Counted from the stretch's first letter, positions 1-14,146 are shown. The stretch: 64,000 bases of DNA from Sialis fuliginosa (GCA_961205875.1 OY540810.1:28210001-28274000); one strand, 5' to 3'. Numbers and translations: made by a program. The notes: a model not told the origin generated them from the sequence alone.

Positions 1-114
1 CGGTGTATATACTAACGCATCAAAAGTCAATTTTCAATATGTACTTATATGTATATAGTTAATTTAGCCCACGTTTCATAAAAATTGAAGTTTCTTTAAT
101 TAACCAGGTTTCAT

Positions 115-330
115 AAGAGACGAGAAAAGTTTAGGTAGGTTTGTCTCGTACACGTGATCGATACTTGTCTCGACCTCGTACAAACTATTGTTAATATAAT
201 ATAAACTTTTATAATTAATTTTATTGTAACAAATATTCAAGAATTTAGAATAATATTGAATTACTTATATCTATTGGCAATCTCTTAAAACTAAAACTCA
301 TCGATTAAAGTAAATATCGTCTCATGCCCT
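115..330. repeat. CGTCTCG-rich dispersed repeat, copy 1
   Basis: Contains GAGACGAGAAAAGTTTAGGT, GTCTCGTACACGTGATCGAT and TATCGTCTCATGCCCTATAG. The GTCTCGT...CACGTG arrangement recurs in at least six other places in the window. Confidence 0.6.
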
Positions 331-3300
331 ATAGAACTAAAAAAATTACCACAGAAGTCTTGCATTCTGTATTCAATTTTCCAATAATACGACATTGTAT
401 TGTTCTGAACTTTAATTTAGCTAACGTTTTATCAAAAATTCAGAGGACATCTTCAAGTGTGATGAAACTAATTCAAAAAAACTGAGATGACATTGTGGTT
501 TACACCTAGAAGCCAAGAGTTACTATAAGATCATCGCAAAAGCATTAAATGTTATTTAACATTTTTTAGTTTGTCTTACATTTTGAATAAAAATTGTAAA
601 TAAATATTGAATAATAATGTTATGTCAATTTTTTTTACCACCTACCGATTTATTTAAAAAATATACATATATATAAATAGTTCAGTTTTTTTTTCTGAAA
701 GATTTTTCAAAATACTAATAATAGTGGTGGAATAATTGGTGGAATAAAAACATACGCATAAAATAAAATGAAAAAGTCGTCTGTATACGATAACAGGAAA
801 GTTTCACTTCTATTTTTTTTTTTATTAAAATTTATATTTTTATAATAGCAATGGAAAACATTTACCTATATAAATAAGGAGTAAACTAATTTACAATTAA
901 ATATATTATTATTTAAATATTTTTATGCAATATTGACTAAAAACTGTATACGCTTTTAACTTATATATTTAGAAAAAAGAGATTTAAATCACTTTAATTT
1001 AATTTAAAAAAAAATAGTGTAAATTAAATCAACTACCAAAACCAATACAACCCTGCACCTAAGAAATGTATTTCCACTCTCGACGTTGAATTTCCGACGC
1101 AATTTACTATTTCAGCTACCTATAATTTAAATTACTTCCAATATTAAACGTTATTATAATTCAATTTTAAAATATGTGCGCAAGCATTTTTTCATTGACT
1201 TACACTATTTGCAAATTACGCAATTGAAATTAATATATAAGTATAAATATTTTGATAAATCTTTGTGGCACTAATATTAACATTACGAAATCCTACTTTA
1301 TGTTCATAAAAATTAATAAATTATACCTAGATTTAAAATAGAGAGAAGGAGATCCCCCCCCCCCTCGCATCTCCCTTTAACTATAACCTATAATCAATTT
1401 CATTAAAATTAATTAATTCGTATTAAATGCAAATTTTAATCCAATTTCAAATTATGGTATCTTGTTATTTCTAAATGTAAATGCAAAATTCAATTTGAAT
1501 TTTACTTATATTTTACAGCTCTTGTTTTTATGTAATTTTGGAAACTGTGGCAAATAATATTTTATATTATTACTTTACCCTTAAATTTAATTTATATACG
1601 AGTATATTTTTTTAATTTCTATAAAACGAAAAATTGAAAACATTTATGTTTTTAGATTTAAATAAATTAAATAATATACGAGCTACATTTTTTTATATTA
1701 TTTCAACAATTAAAATGTTTACCGAAACATAAATTCTGCATATACCTATACAGTATAGAATAAACAAGTAATTTACATGACCAATACAATTTGTTAACCT
1801 CAAAAACGGACATTTGATTTTCAAAATCGATACCATAATAAGTTTATGTATGTTTTAGGGTTAGAGCTTCCGTTGAAAATAATAGTCAAAAATTAAATTT
1901 GCATATAATAAACGTACATTTCTTAAAAGACCTAAAAACGTTTGTTCAAAATCATAAGGTCCAGCAAAATTGATAACCAAAACGTAAATTTACGTAGTCT
2001 ATACAATCTGTAAACCCAAAAAACTTATGGACGATAAGATCCTCAAGACCCTTGGCCAGGTATCGGAGTAAATTAGACACCGTGGTTTTCGAATAACAGG
2101 TTTTAGAGAGAGAAAGAGAGAGAGAGACAGCATAGTGACAGAGACGTAAACTTGCCGAGCAGATGTGAACCAGCTGTGATGTGATCGTCTTTTGTAGAAC
2201 TCGGTGCATTTTGCAAATTTCGGCTGACGGTAAGACTTTTGCATATGTTTAACGCTATAGGGGTTAATGCAAGAAGTTCTTAAACTGTTTGGGTGGTTCA
2301 AGGGGTTATTAAATAAAATGTATCGAATAGATATTAAGATTAAGTTGTAATAATAATATATATTTTTTTAAATGAAGTGATTTTTAGTTTACCTAAAATT
2401 TAAGTGGTACTTAAACTGTTTTGATATTTTAAGGTAAATAAGAAAATAAAATTTAATCTTTTAGTTATTTAACTGTAAAATGTATTTAATTATTTTTAGT
2501 TTTTCACGAGACTAACTTGAATGTTTAAACAACAATACAAGTCAAAAAGAATTTTCTCGAGAGCAAAAGCTAATTTAATGCTATTTGCGAAGTGTCAAAT
2601 CGTTATGAATTTGCTCGGAATTCTAGAGCAGTGGTACTAAATGCATAGTAATGTAAATGATATGTATTTTATGAGGTACAATTATCACCACTGCTTTTAA
2701 ATCGCTGATTTTTACTTACGCGCGTCAAGGTCATTCATATACAACTGCCAGTAGGTTGTCGTTTATATTTAGTACCTCGCAGATAGCATTATAGTTTAGC
2801 TTTTTTTCAAGAGAAAATTCCATATAATACCGAACATAAAATAATTTAATTATTATTTATCCGAAATGAAACTTACAAGTCTCGTAGCAAATCATTTAGG
2901 CTAGTTTTACCTTGAATCTAGTATTGTCTTATAAAAAAAATCTCATGAGAAACCCTATTATTTTTAATTATTATTAAAACTTGGTGGCGGCCCACTTAAA
3001 GGAGTAAAAAAAATTAGTAATGGTAATAACGACCGAGAAATAAAAATTCGTAAAACGTACTTAAATGTTGATATTTTGAAAAGTTTTAAATGATGTTTTT
3101 AATTTATTTTTAAATAAATTTTACAATAATTAATTATAATACTGTATAGATATAGGCACAGTGTAATGTTAAAATAATTTATGATAGAGTAAAATCAATA
3201 TTTCTAAAATCTAATTCGCATATTTTATCAAAATATTTAATAATTTTGAGATAGTAACCATTCAAAGGCAAAAGTTACTTATCTTTTTATCGAATTTCTA

Positions 3301-4316
3301 ATTTTCATAACAAATGTTTTTCCAAATAAAAACGCTGCAATTAAACACGAATTGAAATCTCTATATGCATTCTCTACGTTTGACCGAAACCCAAAACTAT
3401 TTATTTTTGACGCTTGGTGGTACTAAGAGTATTGCTATGCTCAAGGGAAGTAAACAAACAGTGAGAGGGGAAATCATGTTTGTATCTTAACTTTACATAC
3501 ATACATACATGATTTTTTTTTGTGCACATCTATGCACAGTACCTTTCGAATGATTTAAGTTTAATTCACCTCCTTTTATAATAAATACTAAAAAACGTAC
3601 GACAATTTTCGATGTTCACGTTATTAATACTCGTATATAATATACCTACATATATATGTACATAGATTTAAAAATTTCGTTTTATTATTATTAATTATTA
3701 TGGCTTCATTTTTAGATCGAACGATCAGAAAAAACTATTAAATAATTTTTATATATTATAGGTATAGCACCCTATTATTATCTGCTTGGGAAAATACGTA
3801 CCTACAAACGTTAAATATTTATTATATTCTCATCTATATATCATAGGAACTAGTTTTTCTCATCACATTTTGCAAAAAGAAATGTGTGCAAAAATTCTCC
3901 CTCCAAATAAAAATACGCATGGGAAGAAAAATATCCTTGAAACTGGTTCTAGGAAAGAAGGACCCGAAATTCGCTCTGTGAGAAAGTATTTATCTACTTA
4001 ACCCTTTACTTGTATACTAACGTGTACGTTGCAAATATGGATCTAGTTTGTTAATTCTATATCTATGTAAGTAGTAAGTAACATACATTACTTAAATACA
4101 AAGTGAATCTTGTCTGAAACGAGAATCATAAAGTAGTAATATTATCATAAGCTATTTTGTAGTTTTCAAATTGAGGTGTATATAAAATAACTTAGTATAT
4201 TTTTTTAAATCGAAAATAAAAGAGTAAGGAAATTATTTATTAACTAATAAAAAATAAAATGTTATGAAGGTAAAACTTTTTTATTATTATTGAATTTACA
4301 ATTTTATTTCGAATTC
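331..4316. other. AT-rich intergenic sequence
   Basis: Apart from the GA run (2105-2128) and a C-run at 1355-1366, I see no gene, RNA or defined element. 2630-2695 has a short inverted pair (GCAGTGGT/ACCACTGC). The 71-residue frame at 3786-4001 is unrecognised and has no supporting splice or promoter context. Confidence 0.5.
2105..2128 (+). repeat. (GA)n microsatellite
   Basis: GAGAGAGAAAGAGAGAGAGAGA run. The Ser/Leu-rich minus-strand frames over it are composition artefacts. Confidence 0.9.
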
Positions 4317-4352
4317 GAATCCGGCCGGAACTGACTAATTCCGGTCGGATTC
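4317..4352. repeat. GC-rich hairpin, 14-bp stem and 8-base loop
   Basis: GAATCCGGCCGGAA (4317-4330) pairs with TTCCGGTCGGATTC (4339-4352), with one mismatch, around CTGACTAA. It stands out in AT-rich sequence. It immediately precedes the 4435-4754 duplication. Function unknown. Confidence 0.75.
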
Positions 4353-4434
4353 TTGCCGAGAATAAACTCTCTGAACAGATTAATGAAGCAGTGGCAGCCA
4401 ATACTTTCCTTACCATAGCACATATTTATTTATT

Positions 4435-4754
4435 TTATGCTCAATTCATCATTTTAATATTGCTAATTCGTTAGCTAATTTCTGTAAGTATTGTTTTATC
4501 AGCCATTAAACTATTAATTTATGTTGGTCCTTTAATTAATCTTTAGTCATTTTTTTTGTACCGGTTCATAACAAGTGAGATAATTCTTTGTAATTATTTA
4601 TGCTCAATTCATTATTTTAATATTGCTAATTCGTTAGCTAATTTCTGTAAGTATTGTTTTATCAGCCATTAAACTATTAATTTATGTTGGTCCTTTAATC
4701 TTTAGTCATTTTTTTTGTACCGGTTCATAACAAGTGAGATAATTCTTTGTAATT
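4435..4754 (+). repeat. Tandem duplication, unit about 160 bp
   Basis: 4435-4595 and 4598-4754 are nearly identical. Both start TTATGCTCAATTCAT and end AATTCTTTGTAATT. The first copy has an extra AATT after CCTTTAATT. Very few substitutions, so recent. Confidence 0.92.
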
Positions 4755-7700
4755 TTCAAGTTCTCTGAAGTATTTGAGGTCTACTGTATTTATTTACTGA
4801 TCAATTTTTTCCCAGACATTTAATTATTATATTGATTTTTATGTACAGTTTTGGTCGGAATTAAAATATGAATGAAAAAAACGTTTTCATACAGTTTCTG
4901 GTTATAAACAGCATTGTTTTGATATGATAATTAACATTTTCGATACAACATATTAATTGCAGCTTTTGACAAAACGTTGACCTACTAGAATTATATGGTT
5001 TACTCCCAGAAGCCAAAAAAAAACTTGCAGCTGTAATTTTACAGCCAAATTTCGTATAAATAGGTCAATATGTCAGAGAACAAGGTATATAGCACGAAAA
5101 CATAAAATTTAATCAATATATTCCCGACCCTTTACAAATAAATTGAAGCCGCGTCACGGCAATACCCCTGCCACCCCCGCGCGTGTAAACCCGTCATGCA
5201 CAATGTCGGGATGACGTCTCAATACTCAAACAGCTGTACTGGGGGAGATATTTTGTAAGGGTGCATTATACAAGGGCGTCAGACGAAGATAAAACAGTTT
5301 GAGTGTACTATAAATTGTGTGTGTACGAGAGAGAAATAAATATATAGTGATATCGGCCCTTCGCTGCATTTTTGGTGAAGAGGGGAGGGGGTAAAATTCT
5401 CCAATGTGTGAAACCGTATATAAAATAAATAAAGATGAAGTCATTATAACATGTTAAACAGTAAAAGATGGAGATACGTCGGTAGAATATAATATCGGCC
5501 TTTGAAAATACTTGTTTTTGTAATGCATGAGGATTAATTAAATTAAGAGTGGGTGCCGGCAACCAGGGGGGGGAGGGGGGAACTTTCTTCCCTTGGATTT
5601 CGCTAAAATCTATTTTATAGTAAAAACACGGTTTTTTACTATACGTCAGCATTTTTTGCACCCTAACCCCCTTATGTAAAAAAACATGTATGCGGGTCTG
5701 ATGATAGAAGGCGGTGGTTAGACAGAAAAGGGATGAAGTATGGCAGTAAGAGTGAGAAAGTGATAGTATTGTAGTAAATGTGTAATATAACCCCTTCGTG
5801 TTATAGTGGAATGACCCCTATAGTGCAAATGCACCCATTGTTTAATGTAGATCATGGTTTTGGTGCTCACGAACTGCCATAGAAATATGAGTAAGCGATT
5901 TTTGGCTTCTTGGTATAAGTAGCGTTATGTCGTCACGCGTTCTTCCCTAGTTCAGGGGTAGATATTATAATTTTTTATAAAATTATATATTTATGTATTT
6001 AATTTTTATTTTTTTTTCTAGTAGGGCCCTATTGATTTATTTTTATAATTATCTATACATAATAGTGGTAGATATTCTAGGTGGTACATGCACATAGAAC
6101 ATAGTCAGTAAAGTAAGTAGTTACAAATAGTAGGTATATCTGTCAAGAACTAAAATTACCAGAAGACAGTTATGAAAAATGTGAAAGCTAGCAGGTATAT
6201 TGGGTATAGTAATAAAATCAGGTATATAAACTTTTAAACCCCTTGGTCAAGTCAGGTCCTATGTCAAAAATAACAATGACAGCCTAACCTAAACACACAG
6301 AAATTTTAAAATTATTTCGTCTGAAAGAAAGTAAGCATTTTTAACATTTTTTCTAATTCAAAATAAAAACGTTTCTTAGAAATTAATACTGATAAAATTT
6401 AAAAATAAAATAAAATAATAACAATACCTTTTAGTAAAAAATCCAAAAGACCTTCTTTCCATGTTAAAAAAAGTACGATGTATTGCTATATCATCGACCA
6501 AAAAGAAACAAAACACATAATCACAATGCAATAAAAAGACAAGTTACAACTATTTTGCAATACTGCCAACAATGGAAAAACAAAACACGACACACAATTT
6601 TTATTTACTTTCCCTTGCACCACACACTGCGATTTATTAATACACACATACATCAAAAACCACGAAACTAGACGACAAAAAAAGTTTGTATATTTCAACA
6701 CATGCACAATGTTTTCATGATCGTCAGTTACTCGCGACTGCGCAGTAGGCACCTTCCGTTTTTAGAAATAACCAGTATTTCTCCCACCAATCGGATAAAC
6801 TGGATATGTGATTCGTCGAGTTCAGTTTGAAAATGACGGTTTGCAGACATGGCCTCAAATGTTGGCTTCTTTAACGAGGGTGCTGGAGGGGTAGGGGGGG
6901 CTCTGGCCGCCGTGTAACAACTTTTACAGGGCGAGGGGGGAGGTTAAGACGGGTATCCTAGTTAAAATGCATGTTTTTATCGGTCGACCATATTGGTATT
7001 ATACAAGTTACAGTAATTTTGCATGTTGGAACTTGTTTTATAACTTTTTTTAACAATGGAGACTAATATGCATATGTTTTGTTTTTATTAGGTGTGGAGT
7101 AAGTATGCGAAACGTCTTGTTACTGTTAATTAAGTATTTGTTTTGTTAATTAGACAATATCGTTTGTAATAATTGGCTAACAAAATATAACTATAGGAAC
7201 CTTTACTTTATCTGATTTAGTACCTAAATATAAGTGATATGCAGTGACCTAAACGTATAGTTTACATATATATAGTTTCTACGTATGGTCATTTTTCACA
7301 TAGACTTTGTGTATATATTGTGAAGTTTGTATAGATAATAAATTTTTTTGCATTATCCTGGGTATTTAAACATTTTTCTTAATCGATAGGTCCATTTTTT
7401 ACACCAATATATATTATACAAATATGTATAGATGCACCTTTGTTGACGTATAGATCATCACCTACACCTTAATTTAAATATACTTCAGTATTTGTATGTT
7501 TCGCAAATTTGACCTTCAGTACCAGTCTGGTATTACCTAAAGGACGTACAAATTTACAAACCATCTTATACATATTCAAAAGTACCCCTAAATAGGATTT
7601 AAATTTATTTCTGGTTATAGCGATTCCAATACGTATGTATATAGGAAAAACTTTTCTTAGTATACCTTTTACTCGAATATGAATTTCAAATTTATAATAT

Positions 7701-7937
7701 TTATGTTTCCGTTCTTACGCCAACTAAGTTCAATAATATTATATTAAATTCTATAAAATTATCGATGAGTGAATTGGCCATACGAGAAAGCCCCTAATTT
7801 CTCAATAGAGATCGTATGACTGCTGAAATTTAGTATTAAGTAATATTTTATCTGGCCTAGTTGGAAATTCAGAGGTGGAGGTACTGGGTACTGGGTACGG
7901 TTCTTAAAAATTAAAAATCTAGTAGAAATAGTTATAC
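4755..7937. other. Intergenic sequence, mostly AT-rich
   Basis: Patches of GC-rich sequence at 5145-5225, 5560-5585 and 6840-6960 look like transposon ends or fragments (GGGGGGGAGGGGGG; GGGGTAGGGGGGGCTCTGGC). A 22-codon frame from ATG 6849 (MASNVGFFNEGAGG...) has no splice support. Nothing else identified. Confidence 0.45.
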
Positions 7938-8085
7938 GCCGAGATGAAACTTTTCTCGGTCACGTGTACGAGACGAGACCGGAACGAGATGGGTTCAATT
8001 TTTACGAGACGAGACTGTAACTTGTAAAATTCGAGACAAGCCAGTTCCAAAAACCGAGACTTACCTAAGATTAGATATCGAAAAA
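7938..8085. repeat. CGTCTCG-rich dispersed repeat, copy 2
   Basis: GCCGAGATGAAACTTTTCTC, GTCACGTGTACGAGACGAGA, TACGAGACGAGACTGTAAC and ACCGAGACTTACCTAAG. Same words as the other copies on the opposite strand. Confidence 0.6.
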
Positions 8086-9219
8086 GTTTTGAAAAATACT
8101 CAATTATACAATTATGTAGCCAAAACTAGACTATTGAATGATTTCTTAAATGAATTTATACTAAGGATACTAATTGTAAGTATTTGTTTGGCAAAAAATA
8201 ATACCTAAGCTTTTTTTTAATTCTCTCAAAATTACCCTGATATCTGCTTATCAATTAGTTATTTATTATTTATAGGTATACAAATTAATAAATACAAAGA
8301 ATAGAGTTGATTACTTTGGCATCAAAACAGCTCAAATAAATATTAATCGTAATCTAAATATTTATTTAAACCAAAACTGATATTCGTAGTCTGAGCAGTT
8401 CAATTAATCTAGTAACAAAATTAAATTTTAAAGAAAAGTTCTTAAGTTCTTAACAATTAACATTTATCACCGTTTTTGAGTAAGAAAATACATTCATGCG
8501 AATCAAAGTTAAAATTGCAGCAACACTTCTCTAACTCCTACCCGTTTGAAACTCCATCTAACTCCCTGTCCAATATCTGCTGTTCTCTACACTCTACATA
8601 GTACAATAGGGATCAAGCTAGCCGTGGCATGTGCAAAGCACTCTATGTGGGATTAATTCAGGATTTCACATTACTCCTTCTCGCTCCGTTTTAGTCTTGT
8701 CATGATTTCTATCTCTGTCCTTTACATAAGGATTTATATATTGGAAGATGTTTCTGCCTTTGTTTAGTTGGATATTTCCGTATGATATCTTACTTATATA
8801 TACTCGATTTTTATTTTTTTTAGCTATAATGCGCCTACACAAATTTGGAAATGAGCAAAATAATTTTTACTCCGTTGTATCAAGAGATATACGACGAGAT
8901 TAGTAATATGAACTTCTTTGCTTCATTTTAAGTATTTTTACGTAATATTCTGATCGGAGCTATAGCATAAAATTTATAGTGATTCGAAAATTGGAATATG
9001 TTAGTAGGTACTTTAAAATAATTAGTATCCCTAACTCAAATGGAGCTTCAACTTTATCAAGACCAATAATTAACCTTCCATATAAGAGCATTAATTTTAG
9101 AAATTAATGACATTTTCAGAAATGCGATTGTTTTCAAAAAACAATTTATTACTGGTTTCAACTATACATTGAATTTTAAAAATTAACTTGTATTTCTTTT
9201 AAATACATACCCACATAGA

Positions 9220-9509
9220 CAGGCCCTGGTAGAGGGGGGGGGGTTAGAAGGGCCATTTGGTCCAGGCGCCCGAAGTCTCAGGGGGCCCGGCGCTCCGAAA
9301 ATCATTTATATTTTACATATTTATTAAATACTAATACAATTTTTAATACTATATAAATATATTAGAAAGTTATAAGAAGCTTACGAGTTCAAACTTTTAA
9401 AGATAATACAGAATTTGTTAGGAATTTCCTTACGCTCGCGAAACGAATAGGTATGGAGCTCCAGAAATATTGTTTTGCCCGGGTCTCATTGAAACTCTCT
9501 CAGGGCCTG
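9220..9509. mobile_element. hAT-like short element with target duplication
   Basis: Ends CAGGCCCTG (9220) and CAGGGCCTG (to 9509) are perfect 9-bp inverted repeats. Flanks CACATAGA (9212-9219) and CACATAGG (9510-9517) match at 7 of 8, a hAT-type duplication. 290 bp with GC-rich ends and AT-rich middle, no ORF. Confidence 0.7.
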
Positions 9510-9629
9510 CACATAGGTACTCTTAATATATAATCAAGCCAGGTAAAAGTGCAATAATTGTGTCTATAAATAATATTTAATATGTATTTAAATAATGGTA
9601 TAGATCTTATAGACAATAGCGAACTGAAG

Positions 9630-9897
9630 AAGCGGGGGGGGGGGGGGTAAGAGGCGGCTTGCCCTGGATGCCAAGGTATAGGGGGGTGCCAAAATGAAGT
9701 ACAAGAGCTTGATGAAAATAAAAAGTGACATGAGGACTAAAAAAAAGGTATTCACAAACTACAGAAGGGGTCATAAGTAATTTTTAGGGGTGCCAAAATT
9801 GAAGTGACAACGAAAAAACAATGTTTAAAAAAATTTTATAGAAGTGGGGTGCATAACCAAAATTTTGCCACAGGTACCAACATTTCTTAGTCCACCA
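9630..9897. mobile_element. Transposon fragment with G-run and CCACCACTG end
   Basis: GC-rich words (GAAGCGGGGGGGGGGGG, GGGTGCCAAAATGAAGT, GGGTGCCAAAATTGAAGT) and a hAT-like end TTAGTCCACCACTG at about 9888-9897. The left end is unclear. GGGTGCCAAAAT is present twice. Confidence 0.35.
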
Positions 9898-12684
9898 CTG
9901 CTTATAGAAGATATTAATTTTTTCTCTTCCAGCTTCATGTTTATTATGTCATTTACATATCGACGTGATGCTGGAAAGTAATTTTACTGTGAACACCAAA
10001 ATCTAATTTATAACCACTAACGATTTTTATTGTTCTAATAATAATTATTTCAATATTTGCCACCAACATCCCTACAACAATGTTTTGATAAGACAGGTAA
10101 TTAAAGGACAATTTTGTCTGTAATATATTGTAAAGTTTTAATATCAATATCTATATATGTACCTATATTATTTTTAGTTTTCGGCGATTTGCTTAATTTA
10201 AGTTTCTATGGACCTCTAAATTCCAAAAAACTCATTTATTACAAAAAAAAACATCTATAGTTTCTATAAATCACCAATAAATGGGTTTCTTTTTTTGTTT
10301 AACGCTTGTACATCGTTTATTTTTTCTAAATGATCTTTTTTTGTGAAACACCCTAAAAATTTATTACACGATATGTCTGATACTTCATCATTTCATTTTT
10401 AACCTCAAAAATCAGATTACAGCACCAAAAAATACATCAGCATCCCAAAAAGAAGGACAAAAATATAAAATATGCACATTTTATTAAATTTATCCTTTTT
10501 TATTTAGAACAAGATAACGCACTTCGTCTTTGTTTTAGATATACTTTTTTAGTTATAAAGAAAAAAGAAAAATTTCAAAGAAAAAGAATAATCTTATACA
10601 CCCTCATACATTTTGTTATCTCCATCTTTATTTTACAAAAACCTGACATTTGTGCAAGAGAGAGCAGATATAAGAAAAGTATACATTTTCATACATCCAT
10701 CTCTATTTCATGGATGCCGTTTTGAATAAAATTAAATAAAATAAGATCCCCTTTACGTTACGGTCAAAATGAAAGGTTTCAGAGGGAGGCAGCCATTTTT
10801 AATGATCACATGCCTTAGGGGTGAGCCGACATGATTAGTATTGCTAGTATCTCCACCCCTCTAGTGCTTACCCCATACAATACAGCACACATGGGGGTCC
10901 AAAAGAAACGTACATAACGTCTGACAACTATTGATTGCATTCTATGTAGTCTATGGCACACAGATGAAGCATACTCGATCATTTTTACCGACAAAAAAAT
11001 GTACACATTTTACTATTGATGAATTCGATCATAATTCCTTTTTTTATTTTCTATGGGGTCATGAAACTTAACTAAAGATTGGGTATACATGTGATATGAG
11101 CATGAATTTTTAAATGGTATAAGGGTAATTTAGTTAAGCCGATTTTCCGCCAAACTGACAGTAACTTTGTATTGTCAACTTGATGGAAAAACGATGTTTT
11201 GTCAGAAAAAAACTGTCCGTTGGATGCATTGTTTTCTCAATTTGGTAGTGAACAAAATCTACGTATAGATAGTTTGGTATTTAAAAAAATCTATATTAAA
11301 CTATACCTACATCAGAACTTTTAATATACCGCATGTTTTTTTAAATACTTTCCAGTGAATTATTTCCAAAATAACGAATTTTCAGAAAAATGTTTTCAAA
11401 AGTTTAATGGTTTCGAGAGGGATAAATATTGACATTATGTCACTTTGATGAGTTTTCAGGTTCAACTATTCTTTTTCAAATCTAAATCTATATTTTTTGT
11501 TGCAGATTCCTAATTTAAGAGATAAACTAAACCAACAACTTTTGTTTGAAATATTTTTTCTGAAAATGTCTATTTTTTATGATATGGAGTAAACCAAAGA
11601 ATTTTTTTTTGATTTTCCATAATTTTTTACTCGAATACTATAAACAAAAAAAAAGAAAAATCACAAAATTAATAAAGTACTTAGAATTAAGCAAGGATTC
11701 TCGGAGAATTGTTTTATTGTTACTATGTAGGTACCTTTTTTATAAAGAAAAAAATCTGAAATTTTGAAAAAGAAATATTATAAATTTAAAAAAAATGTAT
11801 GAGAATCTTTGTTTAAATCTAAGCACTTTTTACCTCTTGCGATTATTTTTAAAAGCAGTAATTTTCGAGTAAAAAATTATTGAAAACCCAGAAATTTCTC
11901 ATTGGTTTGCTCCTTATCATAAAAATGGACACGAATACGAAAAAAATATAAAATGTATTTTCGTGATAAATCAAAATCTTTAGTAACTACAATTGTAGTT
12001 ATGAACTTTTTACAATGATGCTCCTTAATTATTGCTTTTACATTGACACCCGATGTACCCACGCATCGCCCTATCTTTCCATATAAGAGCTTTACATATA
12101 GGGAGCGATGATATATTTTAAATGTAAATATATTGATTTCCACTTTTTATTAATAATATAATATAAATTATTTCTTGAAAATATTAGATTTTGTGAAATG
12201 AATAAATCGTTTGTTTAGTAATTCATATTTCGAAATCGGAAAAAGAACACCTATATGGTTAATTAATTAACACCTTCCATGTACTGAACTATTTGACCGA
12301 GAATGTTTATATTTGGCATAATTCTAGTAAATGGTGGACCAACAACAGACCTATTATAAAATAAAATTATAAGTTTTTAGCGCTTTTTAAAGGGGGGAAT
12401 GGGTTACATACTTAATGATCGATACTGAGGTCAAAAGAAAATAATCAGCACACACCGCATTTACAGATTTTTTTTAAAATAAATTAATAACGTATACGGT
12501 ACGAAGCACTAATGACTAATATGCAAGGTTGAACTGGCACATGAAAAAAAAAATTATCTTAACTTTCGGGACTGATTCTGTGGAAAGAGTGTTTTGAAAA
12601 ATGAACACAATTAAACCGAATTATGTATCTATATACGTTTTTAAAATAGAAATAAGGCAGGACTAATTGTAAGTTTATAGATGA
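9898..12684. other. AT-rich intergenic sequence
   Basis: No gene found. 11142-11206 forms an imperfect inverted repeat (GATTTTCCGCCAAACTGACA with TTGTCAACTTGATGGAAAAA). The mixed island at 10790-11006 is listed separately. Confidence 0.45.
10790..11006. other. Mixed-composition island, unrecognised
   Basis: GC-richer than its flanks, with GGGGGTCCAAAAGAAACGTA and GAGTATCTCC-type words. The minus-strand 63-residue frame contains MIEYASSV...RMQSIVVRRYVRF, faintly like the C-terminal part of non-LTR reverse transcriptases (EYAS...IE..QR...RF) but too short and divergent to call. Confidence 0.25.
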
Positions 12685-12960
12685 GTTTCGATTTTATAAC
12701 CGACACAGTCACGTCTCCTAAAATGTATGTAATCTCATCTCGAGCTCGATCTCTTCTTGTATCTACCTACACGTGACTGCGATGTCAAGACGAGACAAAG
12801 GAACCAATAGAATCATGTTTAAATATAAATAATTGGCAATTTCTTAAATCGATACACGTTTTATCAAAAACACTCAGTCGAGATTTAACGAAATGAAACC
12901 GGAAACAGTCTTGCCTCAACATGAAATTTTATTAATTTTAACTATATCCATTACATCCCC
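12685..12960. repeat. CGTCTCG-rich dispersed repeat, copy 3
   Basis: GAGTTTCGATTTTATAACCG, ATCTCATCTCGAGCTCGATC, TACACGTGACTGCGATGTCA and GACGAGACAAAGG, then the AATTGGCAATTTCTTAAA word shared with copy 1 (TATTGGCAATCTCTTAAA). Confidence 0.6.
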
Positions 12961-14108
12961 GAGTCTAGTTTGTCTAATTGTAAATGCACTAATAAGACAC
13001 TAGACGCCACCGTCTTATAATTGCATTTTTTGTTCTAAATAAACTATACACATTCTTAATTTTTACTCAAGATTAATTGCCATTGTAAAACTGATAAATA
13101 TCACAAACGACTCTGATAAAAAAAATTATAATTAATTAATTAATACATTCCCAAGACTGCACTGAACGTAAAATTAAATTTAATTGGATTAATTGTGTTA
13201 AAACATATATAAATAATAATAAGTAATTAATTTAAGTAATAACACAGACATGAAGGAAACTGCTCAATAATATATTACACAAAATTATAATAAAATACAC
13301 GATATATTCTGAGATACCCATCTCAAAATGGAAAAAAAACTTTTCGCATTTAGAACAGCAAAAAGTTTTGTTTTATTTGAATATGAAAAGAGACAGGAGA
13401 ATGGGTTTTATTATGTAATGTATGGAAAAGTAAGAGATGGGTGCAAGTTTGTTAAGGTGAGCTGAAGTGAGATGGACGATGTCTGAATTATGTCTATATT
13501 TTATAGTAAGGCTTGAAGGTCATTGAATTGTAAACACAGTTTCTAGATATAGTTTTCGATGATAGTGAATAGTGGATTCCACTATTCTTTTAATCTATTT
13601 ATTCTAAATTGTAGATAAAAATACTACACTTTGACCCTTCAACGTTTTTGTGGTTCATACCTTCTTACTAGTATGATACCTTTTTGAATAAATTAATGAA
13701 TTATCATTATATTTGAATAAAGTAATATTATATTGGGATATTAGGTTTCGATTTAATCTGACGATATTTCGTTGAATTTTCGGAAAAACAACGATACAAA
13801 AAAATAATAACCTTATTTATATTGATTTTAGTAAGCATTTCCTCACTACAAGATACAATATTTTATATCACTAGGGAAGCCTTATGGAGAAAATGTAGGT
13901 AATATGATGACGATAACATAATATCACAATGCCGAAAATAGGTTGAGTTTTTCCCCTCCTTACTACGTGCCTGTAAAAGCGCCATAATTAATTCGCAACG
14001 GTGTACTCAAAGCAAGACAATTAAAATCACATAACTGATGATTCATACGATAAATGTAAGAAACATTTGCAAATCAACCGGTTTCAAAACAGCTGACGAT
14101 GCGTGCTT

Positions 14109-14146
14109 ATACACACACACACACACATACACACACACACACACAA
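14109..14146 (+). repeat. (CA)n microsatellite
   Basis: Interrupted CA/AC dinucleotide run of about 38 bases with one T interruption. Confidence 0.95.

Noticed and set aside
1952..2301. Two overlapping minus-strand frames of 85 and 100 residues
   Set aside because: The Ser/Leu-rich part comes from the GA microsatellite. No family resemblance, and both frames over the same DNA cannot be supported.
5308..5661. 117-residue minus-strand frame
   Set aside because: Longest open frame in the window, but it is rich in Phe, Tyr and Pro from AT-rich and G-run sequence, has no recognisable motif and no promoter or splice context.
6849..6917. Short ATG frame MASNVGFFNEGAGGVGGALAAV as a first exon
   Set aside because: Ends in a stop within a G-rich transposon-like patch, with no convincing donor and no downstream exon.
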